The notes under the pieces are model-generated. The model was not told where the DNA came from and did not search any database. It worked only from the letters and a program-made list of their open reading frames with translations. A DNA stretch of 64,000 bases from Rhodobacteraceae bacterium Araon29 (lineage in GTDB: Bacteria > Pseudomonadota > Alphaproteobacteria > Rhodobacterales > Rhodobacteraceae): positions 1,851,501 through 1,915,500 of the forward strand of contig CP046865.1 of assembly GCA_039640505.1 (NCBI GenBank), read 5' to 3'. Below are positions 30,861-39,594 of this stretch, piece by piece. The position numbers and the translations under genes are program-made. Numbering within the stretch: the stretch's first letter is position 1; every line of letters starts with the position of its first letter.

Positions 30861-31304
30861 CTAATCAGTGGCTGGTTGAAACACGCCTTGTTCTTTTAAC
30901 ATATCTACAACCTCTTTTGGCATATATTTTTCATCATGTTTTGCTAGTATTTCATAGGCTTGAAAAGTATTGTTAATGTAATTTCCGGTTCCTATCATGC
31001 CTTGATTTTCGGCAAATAAATCCGGCAGAATACCATTAAATTCCACCTGAACCCGTGCATTTGTATCTGTTACAATAAATTTAATAACTTGGCCGCTACC
31101 CCGCACAATCGAGCCTGTTTCAACCAAACCACCTATTCTAAAGATTTCTGAGGGGTCTGGTGGGTCTTGCAAAACCTGACTTGGTGATCTGAAATAGTTT
31201 ATACCATCGCGCAGTCCGTACCCGATGAGGGCAACGGATAATCCAAGCGCAATAAACATTAGAATTATAACTTGAATTCTGCGTTGCTTTTTAAGGTTCT
31301 TCAC
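30861..31304 (-). CDS. ccmE: Cytochrome c maturation haem chaperone CcmE
   Basis: 147 residues: N-terminal anchor (about 11-28, VIILMFIALGLSVALIGYGL) and an OB-fold periplasmic domain. The haem-binding segment appears as ILAKHDEKYMPKEV with the conserved His followed by the Tyr. CcmE carries haem from CcmC to CcmF. The gene lies 15 nt after argC in the same direction. Confidence 0.95.
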   Translation of the reverse strand: MKNLKKQRRIQVIILMFIALGLSVALIGYGLRDGINYFRSPSQVLQDPPDPSEIFRIGGLVETGSIVRGSGQVIKFIVTDTNARVQVEFNGILPDLFAENQGMIGTGNYINNTFQAYEILAKHDEKYMPKEVVDMLKEQGVFQPATD

Positions 31305-31319
31305 TCAGATCTCCACATG

Positions 31320-32348
31320 TTAAGGGAATAACGGAGCCATGGTCAAACCTGTGGTTTCTGGCAAACCAAGCATCAGATTAGCATTTTGAAGGGCTTGACC
31401 ACTGCTGCCCTTGGTCAGGTTATCAAGCGCCCCGATCACAATTGTGCGTCCGGGTATTCTATCTCCTGCGATCCCTATATGACAAAGGTTGGATCCTCGC
31501 ACATGGTGTGTGCTGGGCGTTTGCCCAAAAGGCAGTACGTGAATAAACGGTTCTTGCGCATAGGCATCGGCAAGAGTTTTATAAACTACGTCGGGCTCGC
31601 CCATAACATAGCCAGTTGCCAAAACACCCCGATTGACCGGAATTAAATGCGGCGTAAATTGGATTTTAACCGACCGTCCTGCAATCGCACTAAACTCTTG
31701 ATCAAATTCGCCCAAGTGCCGATGGGTTCCGCCAACCGCATAAGCGTTATAGCCTTCTGATAGCTCAGCATGCAGTAAATTCTCTTTTAAAGCACGCCCT
31801 GCACCTGAAACGGCACATTTCAAGTCTAATATAATCTGGTCCAAATCAATCACGCCTGCCGCAATGAGCGGCCGCAGGATATATTGTCCAGTGGCGGCAT
31901 TACATCCAGTCCCAGCAACCAGCCGTCCAACACGAATATCCTCGCGGTAAAATTCAGTTAGGCCATAGACTGCCTCAGCTTGCTCACGCGGTGCACTATG
32001 TGGATTGCCATACCATTTTTCATAGTCGTTTACGTCCCTCAGACGGAAATCTGCGCTTAAATCAACTATTTTTAGACTTTTAGGGAGTACAGATATAACT
32101 TCCTGAGAGGTTTTGTGGGGTAAAGCGCAAAAAGCCAAATCCACAGAGGAAAAGTCAACCTCTGGGACAGTGACCAAATCGGGCAATTCAAGATGTCTTA
32201 AATGTGGAAAAACCTGCTCAATTGATTGCCCTGCCTTGCTATTGGCAATCAAGTGCTTGATCGTCATTGAGGGGTGTTCCGCAACGAGCCGTATCAACTC
32301 AGCGCCTGTGTAGCCAGAGGCACCAATTATTGCGATCTGATAGGTCAT
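31320..32348 (-). CDS. argC: N-acetyl-gamma-glutamyl-phosphate reductase
   Basis: 342 residues; third step of arginine synthesis, NADPH-dependent. The Rossmann start [17 protein letters not shown] and the active-site Cys in [18 protein letters not shown] are clear, with [17 protein letters not shown] near the C-terminal dimer domain. It sits between murI and ccmE in a leftward run of genes with short gaps. Confidence 0.96.
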   Translation of the reverse strand: MTYQIAIIGASGYTGAELIRLVAEHPSMTIKHLIANSKAGQSIEQVFPHLRHLELPDLVTVPEVDFSSVDLAFCALPHKTSQEVISVLPKSLKIVDLSADFRLRDVNDYEKWYGNPHSAPREQAEAVYGLTEFYREDIRVGRLVAGTGCNAATGQYILRPLIAAGVIDLDQIILDLKCAVSGAGRALKENLLHAELSEGYNAYAVGGTHRHLGEFDQEFSAIAGRSVKIQFTPHLIPVNRGVLATGYVMGEPDVVYKTLADAYAQEPFIHVLPFGQTPSTHHVRGSNLCHIGIAGDRIPGRTIVIGALDNLTKGSSGQALQNANLMLGLPETTGLTMAPLFP

Positions 32349-32381
32349 TTCATTTCCTGATTTTTTGTTTCTTGGCGGAAT

Positions 32382-33194
32382 TTACACGGTATCAAAGGCG
32401 ATTTTTCGTCGCAAAAACTTAGTAGCTTGAACGGAAACTTGATCTGCATCGCCTGTGGTTATGAACTTTGACACTTGTCCGCTTCCCTTCATATTCGGAT
32501 GGCGGTCAAGATAATCAGCTAGGCTTTCAGCCACAAGGCTTGCTTGCGAAAAAACTTTAACACGTGGGCCAAGGGCATCCTGAAATATATCCTGCATGAG
32601 CGGATAATGTGTACAGCCCAAGATAGCAGCCTGTGGTTTTGGCATTTTTCGCAAAAGGGCCGACACATGGCTGCGGACAAGTGCCTCAGCTAGAATGTAA
32701 TCCCCCTCTTCAATGGCATCCACAACGCCTCCGCACGATTGCGCTTCGACATCAACGCCGATTGCCCGAAACGCCAATTCCCTTTGAAATGCGCGGCTTG
32801 AAACTGTGGCAGGTGTTGCAAACAGAGCCACATTTTTGACTGCGACCTCTCTGGGCGGAGAGTTATCACCCCATTGCCGTTCGGTTAGGGCTTCAATAAG
32901 AGGTACAAAAACGCCAAGAACACGTTTGTCTGATGGTATCCAGTTTTCTTGCATTCGCCGAAGGGCAGCTGCAGACGCGGTATTGCACGCAAGGATCACT
33001 AGATCACATCCGTCTTGCCACAAACGCTCTACGGCATTTTGCGTCAATTGATAAACGTCATCCGCATCGCGAACACCATAAGGCGCATGCGCGTTATCAC
33101 CCATATAAGCCAGAGGTAAATCAGGCATTCTATGCTGAACCGCATCCAACACCGTTAAGCCGCCTAGTCCTGAATCAAATATGCCAACAGCCAT
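32382..33194 (-). CDS. murI: Glutamate racemase
   Basis: 270 residues; produces D-glutamate for peptidoglycan. The two catalytic cysteines are in [13 protein letters not shown] and [12 protein letters not shown], and the N-terminus [15 protein letters not shown] is typical. It lies 3 nt after the acyltransferase gene, so they are probably co-transcribed. Confidence 0.96.
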   Translation of the reverse strand: MAVGIFDSGLGGLTVLDAVQHRMPDLPLAYMGDNAHAPYGVRDADDVYQLTQNAVERLWQDGCDLVILACNTASAAALRRMQENWIPSDKRVLGVFVPLIEALTERQWGDNSPPREVAVKNVALFATPATVSSRAFQRELAFRAIGVDVEAQSCGGVVDAIEEGDYILAEALVRSHVSALLRKMPKPQAAILGCTHYPLMQDIFQDALGPRVKVFSQASLVAESLADYLDRHPNMKGSGQVSKFITTGDADQVSVQATKFLRRKIAFDTV

Positions 33195-33197
33195 GCT

Positions 33198-34151
33198 TTA
33201 GGCCCTTCTTTTGACTTTGTGATCATTTTCAAATTCAAAGCCATATTCAAACGTTTCAAGAGGAGTTGGCGACAACTCATAGGTTTTTCTTCGCAAGAAA
33301 TCCATCATTGATTTAGCATCATTACTATTATGTGTGATCTCTTCGCGTGAAATCGGGTCACCAATTGAAACACGTACGGGTGATCCAACCCGGCTGCGAA
33401 ATTCATTAATTAATAAACCCATGCGCAATGTATTGTGAAGATGACTCGCAATTTGAAACATCCGGCTTGTATGTCCATCAAAAAAAATCGGCACAACCTG
33501 AGCAGGTGATTTGGCGATCATGCGGGCTGTAAAAGATCGCCAGCTTGGGTCCATTGGCCGTGAAAATGGGTTCAAACCTGTGGAAACAGTGCCGCCCGGA
33601 AAAATTCCGATGGCGCCATCATTGGCAAGATAATCTAAAGCGTATTTTCGCGTGGCTAGGTTTAGCTTTACGGCGTCTTTGGTTTCATCAAATGAAATGG
33701 GTAAAACGATCCGGCTTAATTCGTCTGCCTTATTAAAAACTTGATTTGCTAGAATTCGAAAATCCCCGCGAACCAGAGACAAGATATGTCCCATCATTAA
33801 TCCATCAAGAATTCCATATGGATGATTGGCAACCAGAATAAGTGGGCCGTTTCTTGGAATACTATCGAGGGACCCGTTGATGATGTCCAAAGACAATCCA
33901 TAACGTTGAACCATTACATTCCAAAAACTCTGACCTTGAGCTATGTCTTTCTCATATCCCCTGGCGCGCCGCATGAGTTTGACGCGGCCCGTCGCATTTT
34001 CCATAAGCTTTATCAAAGCGCGTCCACCCCGCGTTTGTGCAGAGGAGGCATAACTGATTTCGCGCGCGATTTGGCGTTCCTGCATCATCCCTTCGGCCTT
34101 AATTTTTTTTGCGGGTGTTACGGTATTTTTCAACGCAGTGCCAGCGAACAT
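33198..34151 (-). CDS. Lysophospholipid acyltransferase family protein
   Basis: 317 residues of the PlsC-like acyltransferase family. The catalytic block is NHPYGILDG (a variant of NHxxxxD), followed by the GIFPGGTVSTG phosphate-binding motif and an SPAQVVPIFFDG strand. It may acylate lysophospholipids or lyso-ornithine lipids; substrate is unknown. The start at 34151 has TAGGT upstream; an internal ATG-ATG 21 codons later is possible. It begins 5 nt after the oxidoreductase gene. Confidence 0.83.
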   Translation of the reverse strand: MFAGTALKNTVTPAKKIKAEGMMQERQIAREISYASSAQTRGGRALIKLMENATGRVKLMRRARGYEKDIAQGQSFWNVMVQRYGLSLDIINGSLDSIPRNGPLILVANHPYGILDGLMMGHILSLVRGDFRILANQVFNKADELSRIVLPISFDETKDAVKLNLATRKYALDYLANDGAIGIFPGGTVSTGLNPFSRPMDPSWRSFTARMIAKSPAQVVPIFFDGHTSRMFQIASHLHNTLRMGLLINEFRSRVGSPVRVSIGDPISREEITHNSNDAKSMMDFLRRKTYELSPTPLETFEYGFEFENDHKVKRRA

Positions 34152-34156
34152 TTTAC

Positions 34157-37100
34157 CTATTCGGCCGCTTGAGTTAAACCTAAAGTGGTTTCGTCAATTG
34201 AGGCTAAAAGAGATTTTCGTTTCGCGGATGCTTTTTTGTAATTTTCCAATTTTACCGGACCAAAGCCCTTGATTGATAGCGGAAGCATTGCCAATTCAAT
34301 AATAGCGGGTTTTGTCACAGCAGTGTAACGCGTTAGGATACGCTTTAAGTCTTGCTCATACTGGCGAATTAAGCCGCGCTCGATCTTTCTTTCTTCTGAA
34401 TACCCGAAAATATCAAAGGGTGTTCCCCGCAATAGTTTCATTGAGGCCAGAATTTTAAAGCCTCGCAACATTCCGGGGCCAAATTTACGTTTTTGTGGGC
34501 GTCCGTCAGGCCCTGTCTTTGAAAGCAGTGGTGGGGCCAAATGAAAGTATATTTTTTTGACAGTTTCAAACTGATTTTTCACCTGCGCAGAGGTCATTTT
34601 ATGCAGTCTCGCCACCTCATATTCATCTTTGTAGGCAAGCAATTTGTGATAGCCCAATGCTACTGCTTCTTTTAGCTCAGAGTCCTCAATTTTACTGAGC
34701 ATTTTGATATATCTTCTCGCCAACCGTTTACTTTGATACTGACGCAGATGGTCTGCTCGAAACTTTATCTTTTCTTCTAAACTCTTTGGTAAATTGATCA
34801 CTTTTGGTTGGATAATTTCTTCTGCCTGTTCGGGATAAAGCGCGATCCATCTGCCAATTTCAAATGCTCTTTTGTTGGTCTCAACAGCTGCACCGTTTAA
34901 GGTGATGGCTTGTGTAATGGCGGCATGTGTGATCGGCAACAATCCACGTTGCCAGGTTGCGCCGAAAAGGATCATATTTGAAAAAACTGAATCTCCCAAC
35001 AACTCTCTGGCCAAAGCAGATGAGTCAATCATCAAAAGATCATCACGAAGCCGCGCCTCTAGCGCCAGTGTTAGCTGATCATGCGGTATTTTAAACTCAG
35101 CGTTCCGTGTAAAGTCACCTGTAACAATTTCTTGACAGTTTACCACTGCGCCGGTGCGCCCCTGCGCCGTCAAGCCAACAGTTTTCGAGCCTGCCGTGAC
35201 GACCAAATCACCGCCGATCAAGGCATCACATTCACCCAATGCAACACGAATAGCGCTAATAGAACCGGGATGCTCGGCCAAGCGGCAGTGGATGTGGACT
35301 GCCCCACCCTTTTGCGCCAAGCCAGCCATTTCCATCATGCCTGCCCCCTTACCATCTAGATGGGCAGCTTGTGCCAGAATAGCACCAATAGTGACCACAC
35401 CAGTGCCTCCAACACCTGTGATCACCACATTATGCGTTCCATCGATGGGCGCAATGGTGGGTACAGGCATATCCGGTAAGGAAATTGATTTTGCTTTTCG
35501 TTTTTTTGGCTGCGCGCCCTCAAGAGAAACAAAAGACGGGCAAAACCCGTTTACACAGCTAAAATCTTTATTACAGGCGGATTGATCAATTGCGCGCTTG
35601 CGGCCGAGTTCTGTTTCAACCGGAGAAATGGCAACGCAGTTTGATTGAATACCGCAATCGCCGCAACCTTCACAGATGTCTGTATTTATAAAAATGCGTT
35701 GATCAGGATCAGGGAACTCATTTTTTTTCCGCCGGCGACGCTTTTCAGCAGCGCAGGTCTGAACATATACAATCGCGGAAACGCCCATCACTTTCGAAAG
35801 CCTTTTCTGAACGTCAAGCATTTCTGCGCGTTCATGCCGAGAAATCGTTTTTGGAAAAGCGTTGAAGTCTAAATCTTCTTTTTCATCATAAACAAGGGCG
35901 ATTTCACTCACGCCCATTGCCATGAGTTCACGAGCTATTCTTGGCGCGCTCAAGCCCCCATCATTGCCCTGACCGCCGGTCATGGCCACAGCATCATTAA
36001 ACAGGATTTTATAGGTAATATTCGTATTGGCAGCGAGGGCTGCGCGGATCGCTTGAATGCCAGAGTGATTGTAAGTTCCGTCTCCTAAGTTCTGAAAAAC
36101 ATGGTTCCGTGTGGAAAAGGGCGCCTCACCGATCCAGTTTGCGCCTTCTCCGCCCATCTGGGTAAAGCCAAGCGTTTCACGTTCCATCCATTGCGCCATA
36201 AAATGGCACCCAATCCCAGCATAGGCACGAGACCCTTCAGGGACTTTTGTAGAGCTGTTATGCGGGCACCCTGCGCAGAAATATGGGAGGCGTGCTGCTA
36301 TATCAGAGGCGTTATCCGAGCGGCGAGCTTCAGACAATTGGGCCATCCCGCCGTCAACAAGAGTGCTATTACATCCTTCCTCAATTAATATTGAGCCTAA
36401 TTTTTCGGCAATCCAGATTGGATCGAGAGCACCCTCAATCGGAAACAGCTGTTCTCCTGACAGACCCTTTGCGCCGCCATAAACGCGCCGCCCTCTTAAA
36501 TCATCAAACAAAGCTTCCTTAATCTGAACTTCAATCAGTTTGCGCTTTTCCTCAACAACAACGATTAAGTCTAGCCCTTCTGCCCATTCTTGCATCGAAA
36601 GTTTATCCAGTGGCCAAGTTTGGGCTACTTTGTAGGTGGTTATGCCCAATCGTTCTGCTTCCGCATCGTCGACATTTAACAGTGACAGTGCATGCACCAA
36701 ATCAAGCCAGTTTTTGCCTGCCGCCACGAACCCTATTTTCGCACCAGCATGACCCTGAACTCGCTTATCAATTTTATTAGCTCGGGCAAAAGCTTCAGCG
36801 GCCTTCACCTTATACTGCAATAGCCGTTTTTCTTGCTCTGTCGGGGTGTCAACCAAACGGATGTTCAATCCACCCTCAGGCATTTGAACTTCGGGATATT
36901 TAAATACCTTCCGATGGGGATCGGCATCAACGACCGAGGTTACTTCAATCGTGTCCTTCATGGTTTTCAAACCAGCCCATAAGCCAGAAAACCTTGATAA
37001 CTCATAAGCATAGTGCCCATAGTCAAGAATTTCTTGAACCCCTGCTGGGCTCACAACTGGGATATGTGCGTCCACCATCGCCCAATCAGACTGGTGCAGC

Positions 37101-37564
37101 GTTGTGGAACTTTCCCCGGTGTGATCATCCCCCATCGCCATCACAACGCCGCCTTTTGCGCTGCTGCCGGCCATATTTGCATGACGCATCACGTCGCCGC
37201 TGCGATCTACCCCCGGGCCTTTTCCGTACCAAAGCCCAAAAACTCCATCAAAACGACCCTCTCCGCGGAGTTCGGCTTGCTGCGACCCCCAGATCGCGGT
37301 GGCAGCGAGGTCTTCATTCAATCCTTCTTGAAAATTGATGTCTGCGTTAGATAACACAGCATTTGCACGCTGCATTTGAAAGTCCACTGCCCCAAGCGGA
37401 GAGCCACGATAGCCTGTCACATAACCAGCTGTGTTCCATCCTGCTTTAAAATCGCGCGCTTTTTGTGCCAACATAAGCCGAACGAGGGCTTGGGTTCCGT
37501 TTAACAGGACAAACTGTTTCGATAGATCAAATTTATCTGCCAATGAGACGATTTGGATGCTCAC
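34157..37564 (-). CDS. Indolepyruvate:ferredoxin oxidoreductase, fused subunits
   Basis: 1135 residues from GTG 37564, chosen because TAGGAG lies 7 nt upstream. Fused architecture: N-terminal pyruvate-type domain, TPP-binding domain (NLGDGTYNHSGIQAIRAAL; DAVAMTGGQGNDGG), a ferredoxin-like cysteine region (CEGCGDCGIQSNC ... CVNGFCPSF) and a C-terminal gamma domain (ITGVGGTGVVTIGAILAQA). Such enzymes oxidatively decarboxylate aryl- or branched-chain 2-oxo acids with ferredoxin. The precise 2-oxo acid is not fixed by sequence. A LysR-type gene is divergent. Confidence 0.93.
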   Translation of the reverse strand: MSIQIVSLADKFDLSKQFVLLNGTQALVRLMLAQKARDFKAGWNTAGYVTGYRGSPLGAVDFQMQRANAVLSNADINFQEGLNEDLAATAIWGSQQAELRGEGRFDGVFGLWYGKGPGVDRSGDVMRHANMAGSSAKGGVVMAMGDDHTGESSTTLHQSDWAMVDAHIPVVSPAGVQEILDYGHYAYELSRFSGLWAGLKTMKDTIEVTSVVDADPHRKVFKYPEVQMPEGGLNIRLVDTPTEQEKRLLQYKVKAAEAFARANKIDKRVQGHAGAKIGFVAAGKNWLDLVHALSLLNVDDAEAERLGITTYKVAQTWPLDKLSMQEWAEGLDLIVVVEEKRKLIEVQIKEALFDDLRGRRVYGGAKGLSGEQLFPIEGALDPIWIAEKLGSILIEEGCNSTLVDGGMAQLSEARRSDNASDIAARLPYFCAGCPHNSSTKVPEGSRAYAGIGCHFMAQWMERETLGFTQMGGEGANWIGEAPFSTRNHVFQNLGDGTYNHSGIQAIRAALAANTNITYKILFNDAVAMTGGQGNDGGLSAPRIARELMAMGVSEIALVYDEKEDLDFNAFPKTISRHERAEMLDVQKRLSKVMGVSAIVYVQTCAAEKRRRRKKNEFPDPDQRIFINTDICEGCGDCGIQSNCVAISPVETELGRKRAIDQSACNKDFSCVNGFCPSFVSLEGAQPKKRKAKSISLPDMPVPTIAPIDGTHNVVITGVGGTGVVTIGAILAQAAHLDGKGAGMMEMAGLAQKGGAVHIHCRLAEHPGSISAIRVALGECDALIGGDLVVTAGSKTVGLTAQGRTGAVVNCQEIVTGDFTRNAEFKIPHDQLTLALEARLRDDLLMIDSSALARELLGDSVFSNMILFGATWQRGLLPITHAAITQAITLNGAAVETNKRAFEIGRWIALYPEQAEEIIQPKVINLPKSLEEKIKFRADHLRQYQSKRLARRYIKMLSKIEDSELKEAVALGYHKLLAYKDEYEVARLHKMTSAQVKNQFETVKKIYFHLAPPLLSKTGPDGRPQKRKFGPGMLRGFKILASMKLLRGTPFDIFGYSEERKIERGLIRQYEQDLKRILTRYTAVTKPAIIELAMLPLSIKGFGPVKLENYKKASAKRKSLLASIDETTLGLTQAAE

Positions 37565-37683
37565 AAATAAACTCCTACTACGTACACTTTTCTTGATAGT
37601 AAGAAGATAGGTCACAAAACCTGACATAGCTAGCTTTTTTTGATTTACGTCCTGTCATTTGGCATAACTTGTGACCAAGGAAA

Positions 37684-37713
37684 GAATCATGATTCACTTC
37701 AACCATAGGATTC
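37684..37713. promoter_or_regulatory. GAATCATGATTC palindrome and three GANTC sites before the LysR-type gene
   Basis: A perfect 12-nt palindrome at 37684-37695 contains GAATC and GATTC; a third GANTC (GATTC) is at 37709-37713, 7 nt before the ATG. GANTC is the CcrM methylation site in alphaproteobacteria and can recruit GcrA. Alternatively the palindrome is the LysR regulator's own site. Function is inferred. Confidence 0.4.
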
Positions 37714-37719
37714 AAATAT

Positions 37720-38628
37720 ATGGATTGGGATAAATTACGGATATTTCATGCCGTCGCTGACGCGGGCAGTTTAACACATGCAGGCGATACTTTGCGTTTG
37801 TCACAAAGTGCTGTTAGCCGCCAAGTTCGCGCCTTGGAGGAAAGTCTAAATACCACGCTTTTTCATCGTCATGCTCGTGGCCTTATTTTGACCGAACAGG
37901 GGGAATTACTGTTTGATGCCACGAGCGCTATGAATAAACGCTTGGATACTGCCGCTGCGCGTATTCGGGACAGCGAAGAAGAGGTATTTGGAGAGCTCAG
38001 GGTCACCACAACAACTGGATTTGGGTCGCTATGGCTGGCTCCAAGGTTGCCAAAACTCTATGAATCTTATCCAGATCTAAAAATCGATCTAATGTTGATG
38101 GAGCGGGTATTGGATTTGCCAATGCGTGAAGCTGACGTGGCCATCAGAATGAAAGAGCCCAGCCAAGCCGATCTAATCCGGAAACGTCTTATGAGCGTTC
38201 GAATGCGTTTATATGCATCTCCGAGTTATCTAGAGCGCCATGGTGAGCCCAAAACATTAGAGGATATGAGAGATCATCGGTTGATTTGTCAAAACACCCA
38301 TTCACCGCAGGTGGCAGCAGGGTTAAGCTTGGTCCAACGCTTGTTGACCTATGATATCCCAACGACCTTGACTGTGAATAACTACTTTGGCGTTCTACAA
38401 TCGGTGCTACATGATTTAGGCATAGGGGTATTGCCGGATTATATCACAGAGGAATTTGATACAGTAAAACGGGTTTTGCCCGATGTCGAAAGTGTCGAAG
38501 TTCCCGTTTATCTGGCTTATCCTGAAGAGCTTCGCCATTCAAAAAGGATCGAGGTCTTTCGCGATTTTGTTCAATCAGAAATTATTGAGCATAGAAAAAA
38601 GCTTCGCAATTTAGAAAGTGCACCATAA
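37720..38628 (+). CDS. LysR-family transcriptional regulator
   Basis: 302 residues: N-terminal winged helix (about 1-60; SLTHAGDTLRLSQSAVSRQVRALEE is the helix-turn-helix area) and a LysR substrate-binding domain (about 88-295). It is divergent from the fused 2-oxo acid oxidoreductase, the natural candidate target. The ATG has no strong ribosome-binding site (AACCATAGGATTC). Confidence 0.92.
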   Translation: MDWDKLRIFHAVADAGSLTHAGDTLRLSQSAVSRQVRALEESLNTTLFHRHARGLILTEQGELLFDATSAMNKRLDTAAARIRDSEEEVFGELRVTTTTGFGSLWLAPRLPKLYESYPDLKIDLMLMERVLDLPMREADVAIRMKEPSQADLIRKRLMSVRMRLYASPSYLERHGEPKTLEDMRDHRLICQNTHSPQVAAGLSLVQRLLTYDIPTTLTVNNYFGVLQSVLHDLGIGVLPDYITEEFDTVKRVLPDVESVEVPVYLAYPEELRHSKRIEVFRDFVQSEIIEHRKKLRNLESAP

Positions 38629-38637
38629 ATAGAATAA

Positions 38638-38658
38638 GCTATGCGCTCAGCGCATAGC
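38638..38658 (+). terminator. 9-bp hairpin just after the LysR-type gene
   Basis: GCTATGCGC (38638-38646), loop TCA, GCGCATAGC (38650-38658), 9 nt after the stop codon. No T-run follows, so it may block 3' exonucleases or assist termination rather than being a classical terminator. Confidence 0.4.
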
Positions 38659-38687
38659 GGATTTGCTTAGTGAAGGTTAATTTCCTC

Positions 38688-38716
38688 TTGAATGTGGGTT
38701 AAGCCAACCTTACATC
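38688..38716 (+). promoter_or_regulatory. Candidate promoter of the small RNA at 38722
   Basis: TTGAAT at 38688-38693, a 17-nt spacer, and TACATC at 38711-38716. Spacing is ideal, the -10 matches only half the consensus. It would start transcription at about 38722-38724, immediately before the first hairpin. Confidence 0.4.
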
Positions 38717-38721
38717 GTTGA

Positions 38722-38799
38722 ATATACAAGGACGCGAAGTTTTCCGTTCTTGTACCTCCCTGTTGGACTAAGGCCGAGCTTTGCTCGGCCCTTTTTTTC
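38722..38799 (+). ncRNA. Small-RNA candidate with CCTCCC motif and strong terminator
   Basis: A region of about 78 nt with no reading frame but dense structure. A 10-bp stem (38725-38734 with 38745-38754, one G-U, 10-nt loop) is followed by single-stranded CCTCCC (38755-38760), a short linker, and a perfect 8-bp GGCCGAGC/GCTCGGCC terminator (772-790 of the 38-kb block) with seven Ts. A CCTCC stretch is complementary to Shine-Dalgarno sequences, as in the CcsR-type small RNAs of Rhodobacter. The nearest genes are LysR (upstream) and a convergent racemase-like gene. No RNA family match was tested. Confidence 0.6.
38772..38798 (+). terminator. Rho-independent terminator
   Basis: GGCCGAGC (38772-38779), loop TTT, GCTCGGCC (38783-38790), then C and seven Ts (38792-38798). 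Among the strongest terminators in the window; it forms the 3' end of the small-RNA candidate. Confidence 0.92.
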
Positions 38800-38845
38800 T
38801 AAACTACTCTATAGAACGATGAAAAATACCTGCTCTATGAACCGG

Positions 38846-39592
38846 CTATTTCATAAGGCGCCCGACGCCCGTTAAGCTCGGTTGAAGACTGGACAAAGTT
38901 CTCATGTGCCACGCCAACACTTGGTTTGATGATAAAACTGGCACCCGGCATAATTCTTCAATTTCCTCAATTACATCAATTGTTTGCAGATTTGTACAAG
39001 ATAGAAATATTCCTTCTACGGGCCCTTGATTACATAATGTCCTGCAGGCATCGATGATCGACCCGCCTGAAATCCTTGCTACACGTGTTTCAACGGCTTC
39101 ATCGAACGAGCCAAATACCAAAGAGTTTACGCCATTCTTTTTAAGTGAATTGCGTAGTGTGAGCGATACCTCAGCAATATAGGGTGACAAAAACCCTAAC
39201 TGAGAAATTTTCAACTTTTTGCATGCCACGATTAAGGCTGTTAGTGGATCAGTGACCGCTAAGGTATTGCACCCAGACGAAATCAATTCGGTTACTTTTT
39301 CTGCTCCTATGACAGAAGTGCCAGATGTGCATCCGTACCCCACAACGCCAAAGTCCACAGGCGGCGGTAAAAGTCGGGCCGCTTTGGGCAGTTCGGCCTC
39401 CATCATGGCGAGTGTATCGGCGCTCACTTCAGGGGCGCTTGCAACCCGAGAAACGTAAAGAGCAACATCATTTTCCGGAAAATATCGCCGCATATCGCTT
39501 TCAATGGTTTCATCTGATTGCAGCGTTACAAGACCGATATTTGCACGGCTTCCAACAGGTTTATCCAAGCTGTATTTAAAAATATTTTGCAT
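38846..39592 (-). CDS. Aspartate/glutamate racemase superfamily protein (maleate isomerase-like)
   Basis: 248 residues with the two-cysteine arrangement of the Asp/Glu racemase, maleate isomerase and arylmalonate decarboxylase superfamily: GYGCTSGTSVIG at about residue 87 and FLSCTNLQTIDVIEE at about residue 200. EutA, encoded in ectoine-use operons, belongs to the same group. It follows the M24-family gene by 2 nt, so it is the third gene of an operon starting at 41762. Racemase, isomerase or decarboxylase activity on a small amino- or dicarboxylic acid is expected; the substrate is unknown. Confidence 0.82.
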   Translation of the reverse strand: MQNIFKYSLDKPVGSRANIGLVTLQSDETIESDMRRYFPENDVALYVSRVASAPEVSADTLAMMEAELPKAARLLPPPVDFGVVGYGCTSGTSVIGAEKVTELISSGCNTLAVTDPLTALIVACKKLKISQLGFLSPYIAEVSLTLRNSLKKNGVNSLVFGSFDEAVETRVARISGGSIIDACRTLCNQGPVEGIFLSCTNLQTIDVIEEIEELCRVPVLSSNQVLAWHMRTLSSLQPSLTGVGRLMK

Positions 39593-39594
39593 GG

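Noticed and set aside
34157-37627. Upstream start for the 2-oxo acid oxidoreductase
   Set aside because: The extra N-terminal residues precede a well-placed TAGGAG site and GTG at 37564; the longer form would run through the promoter region.
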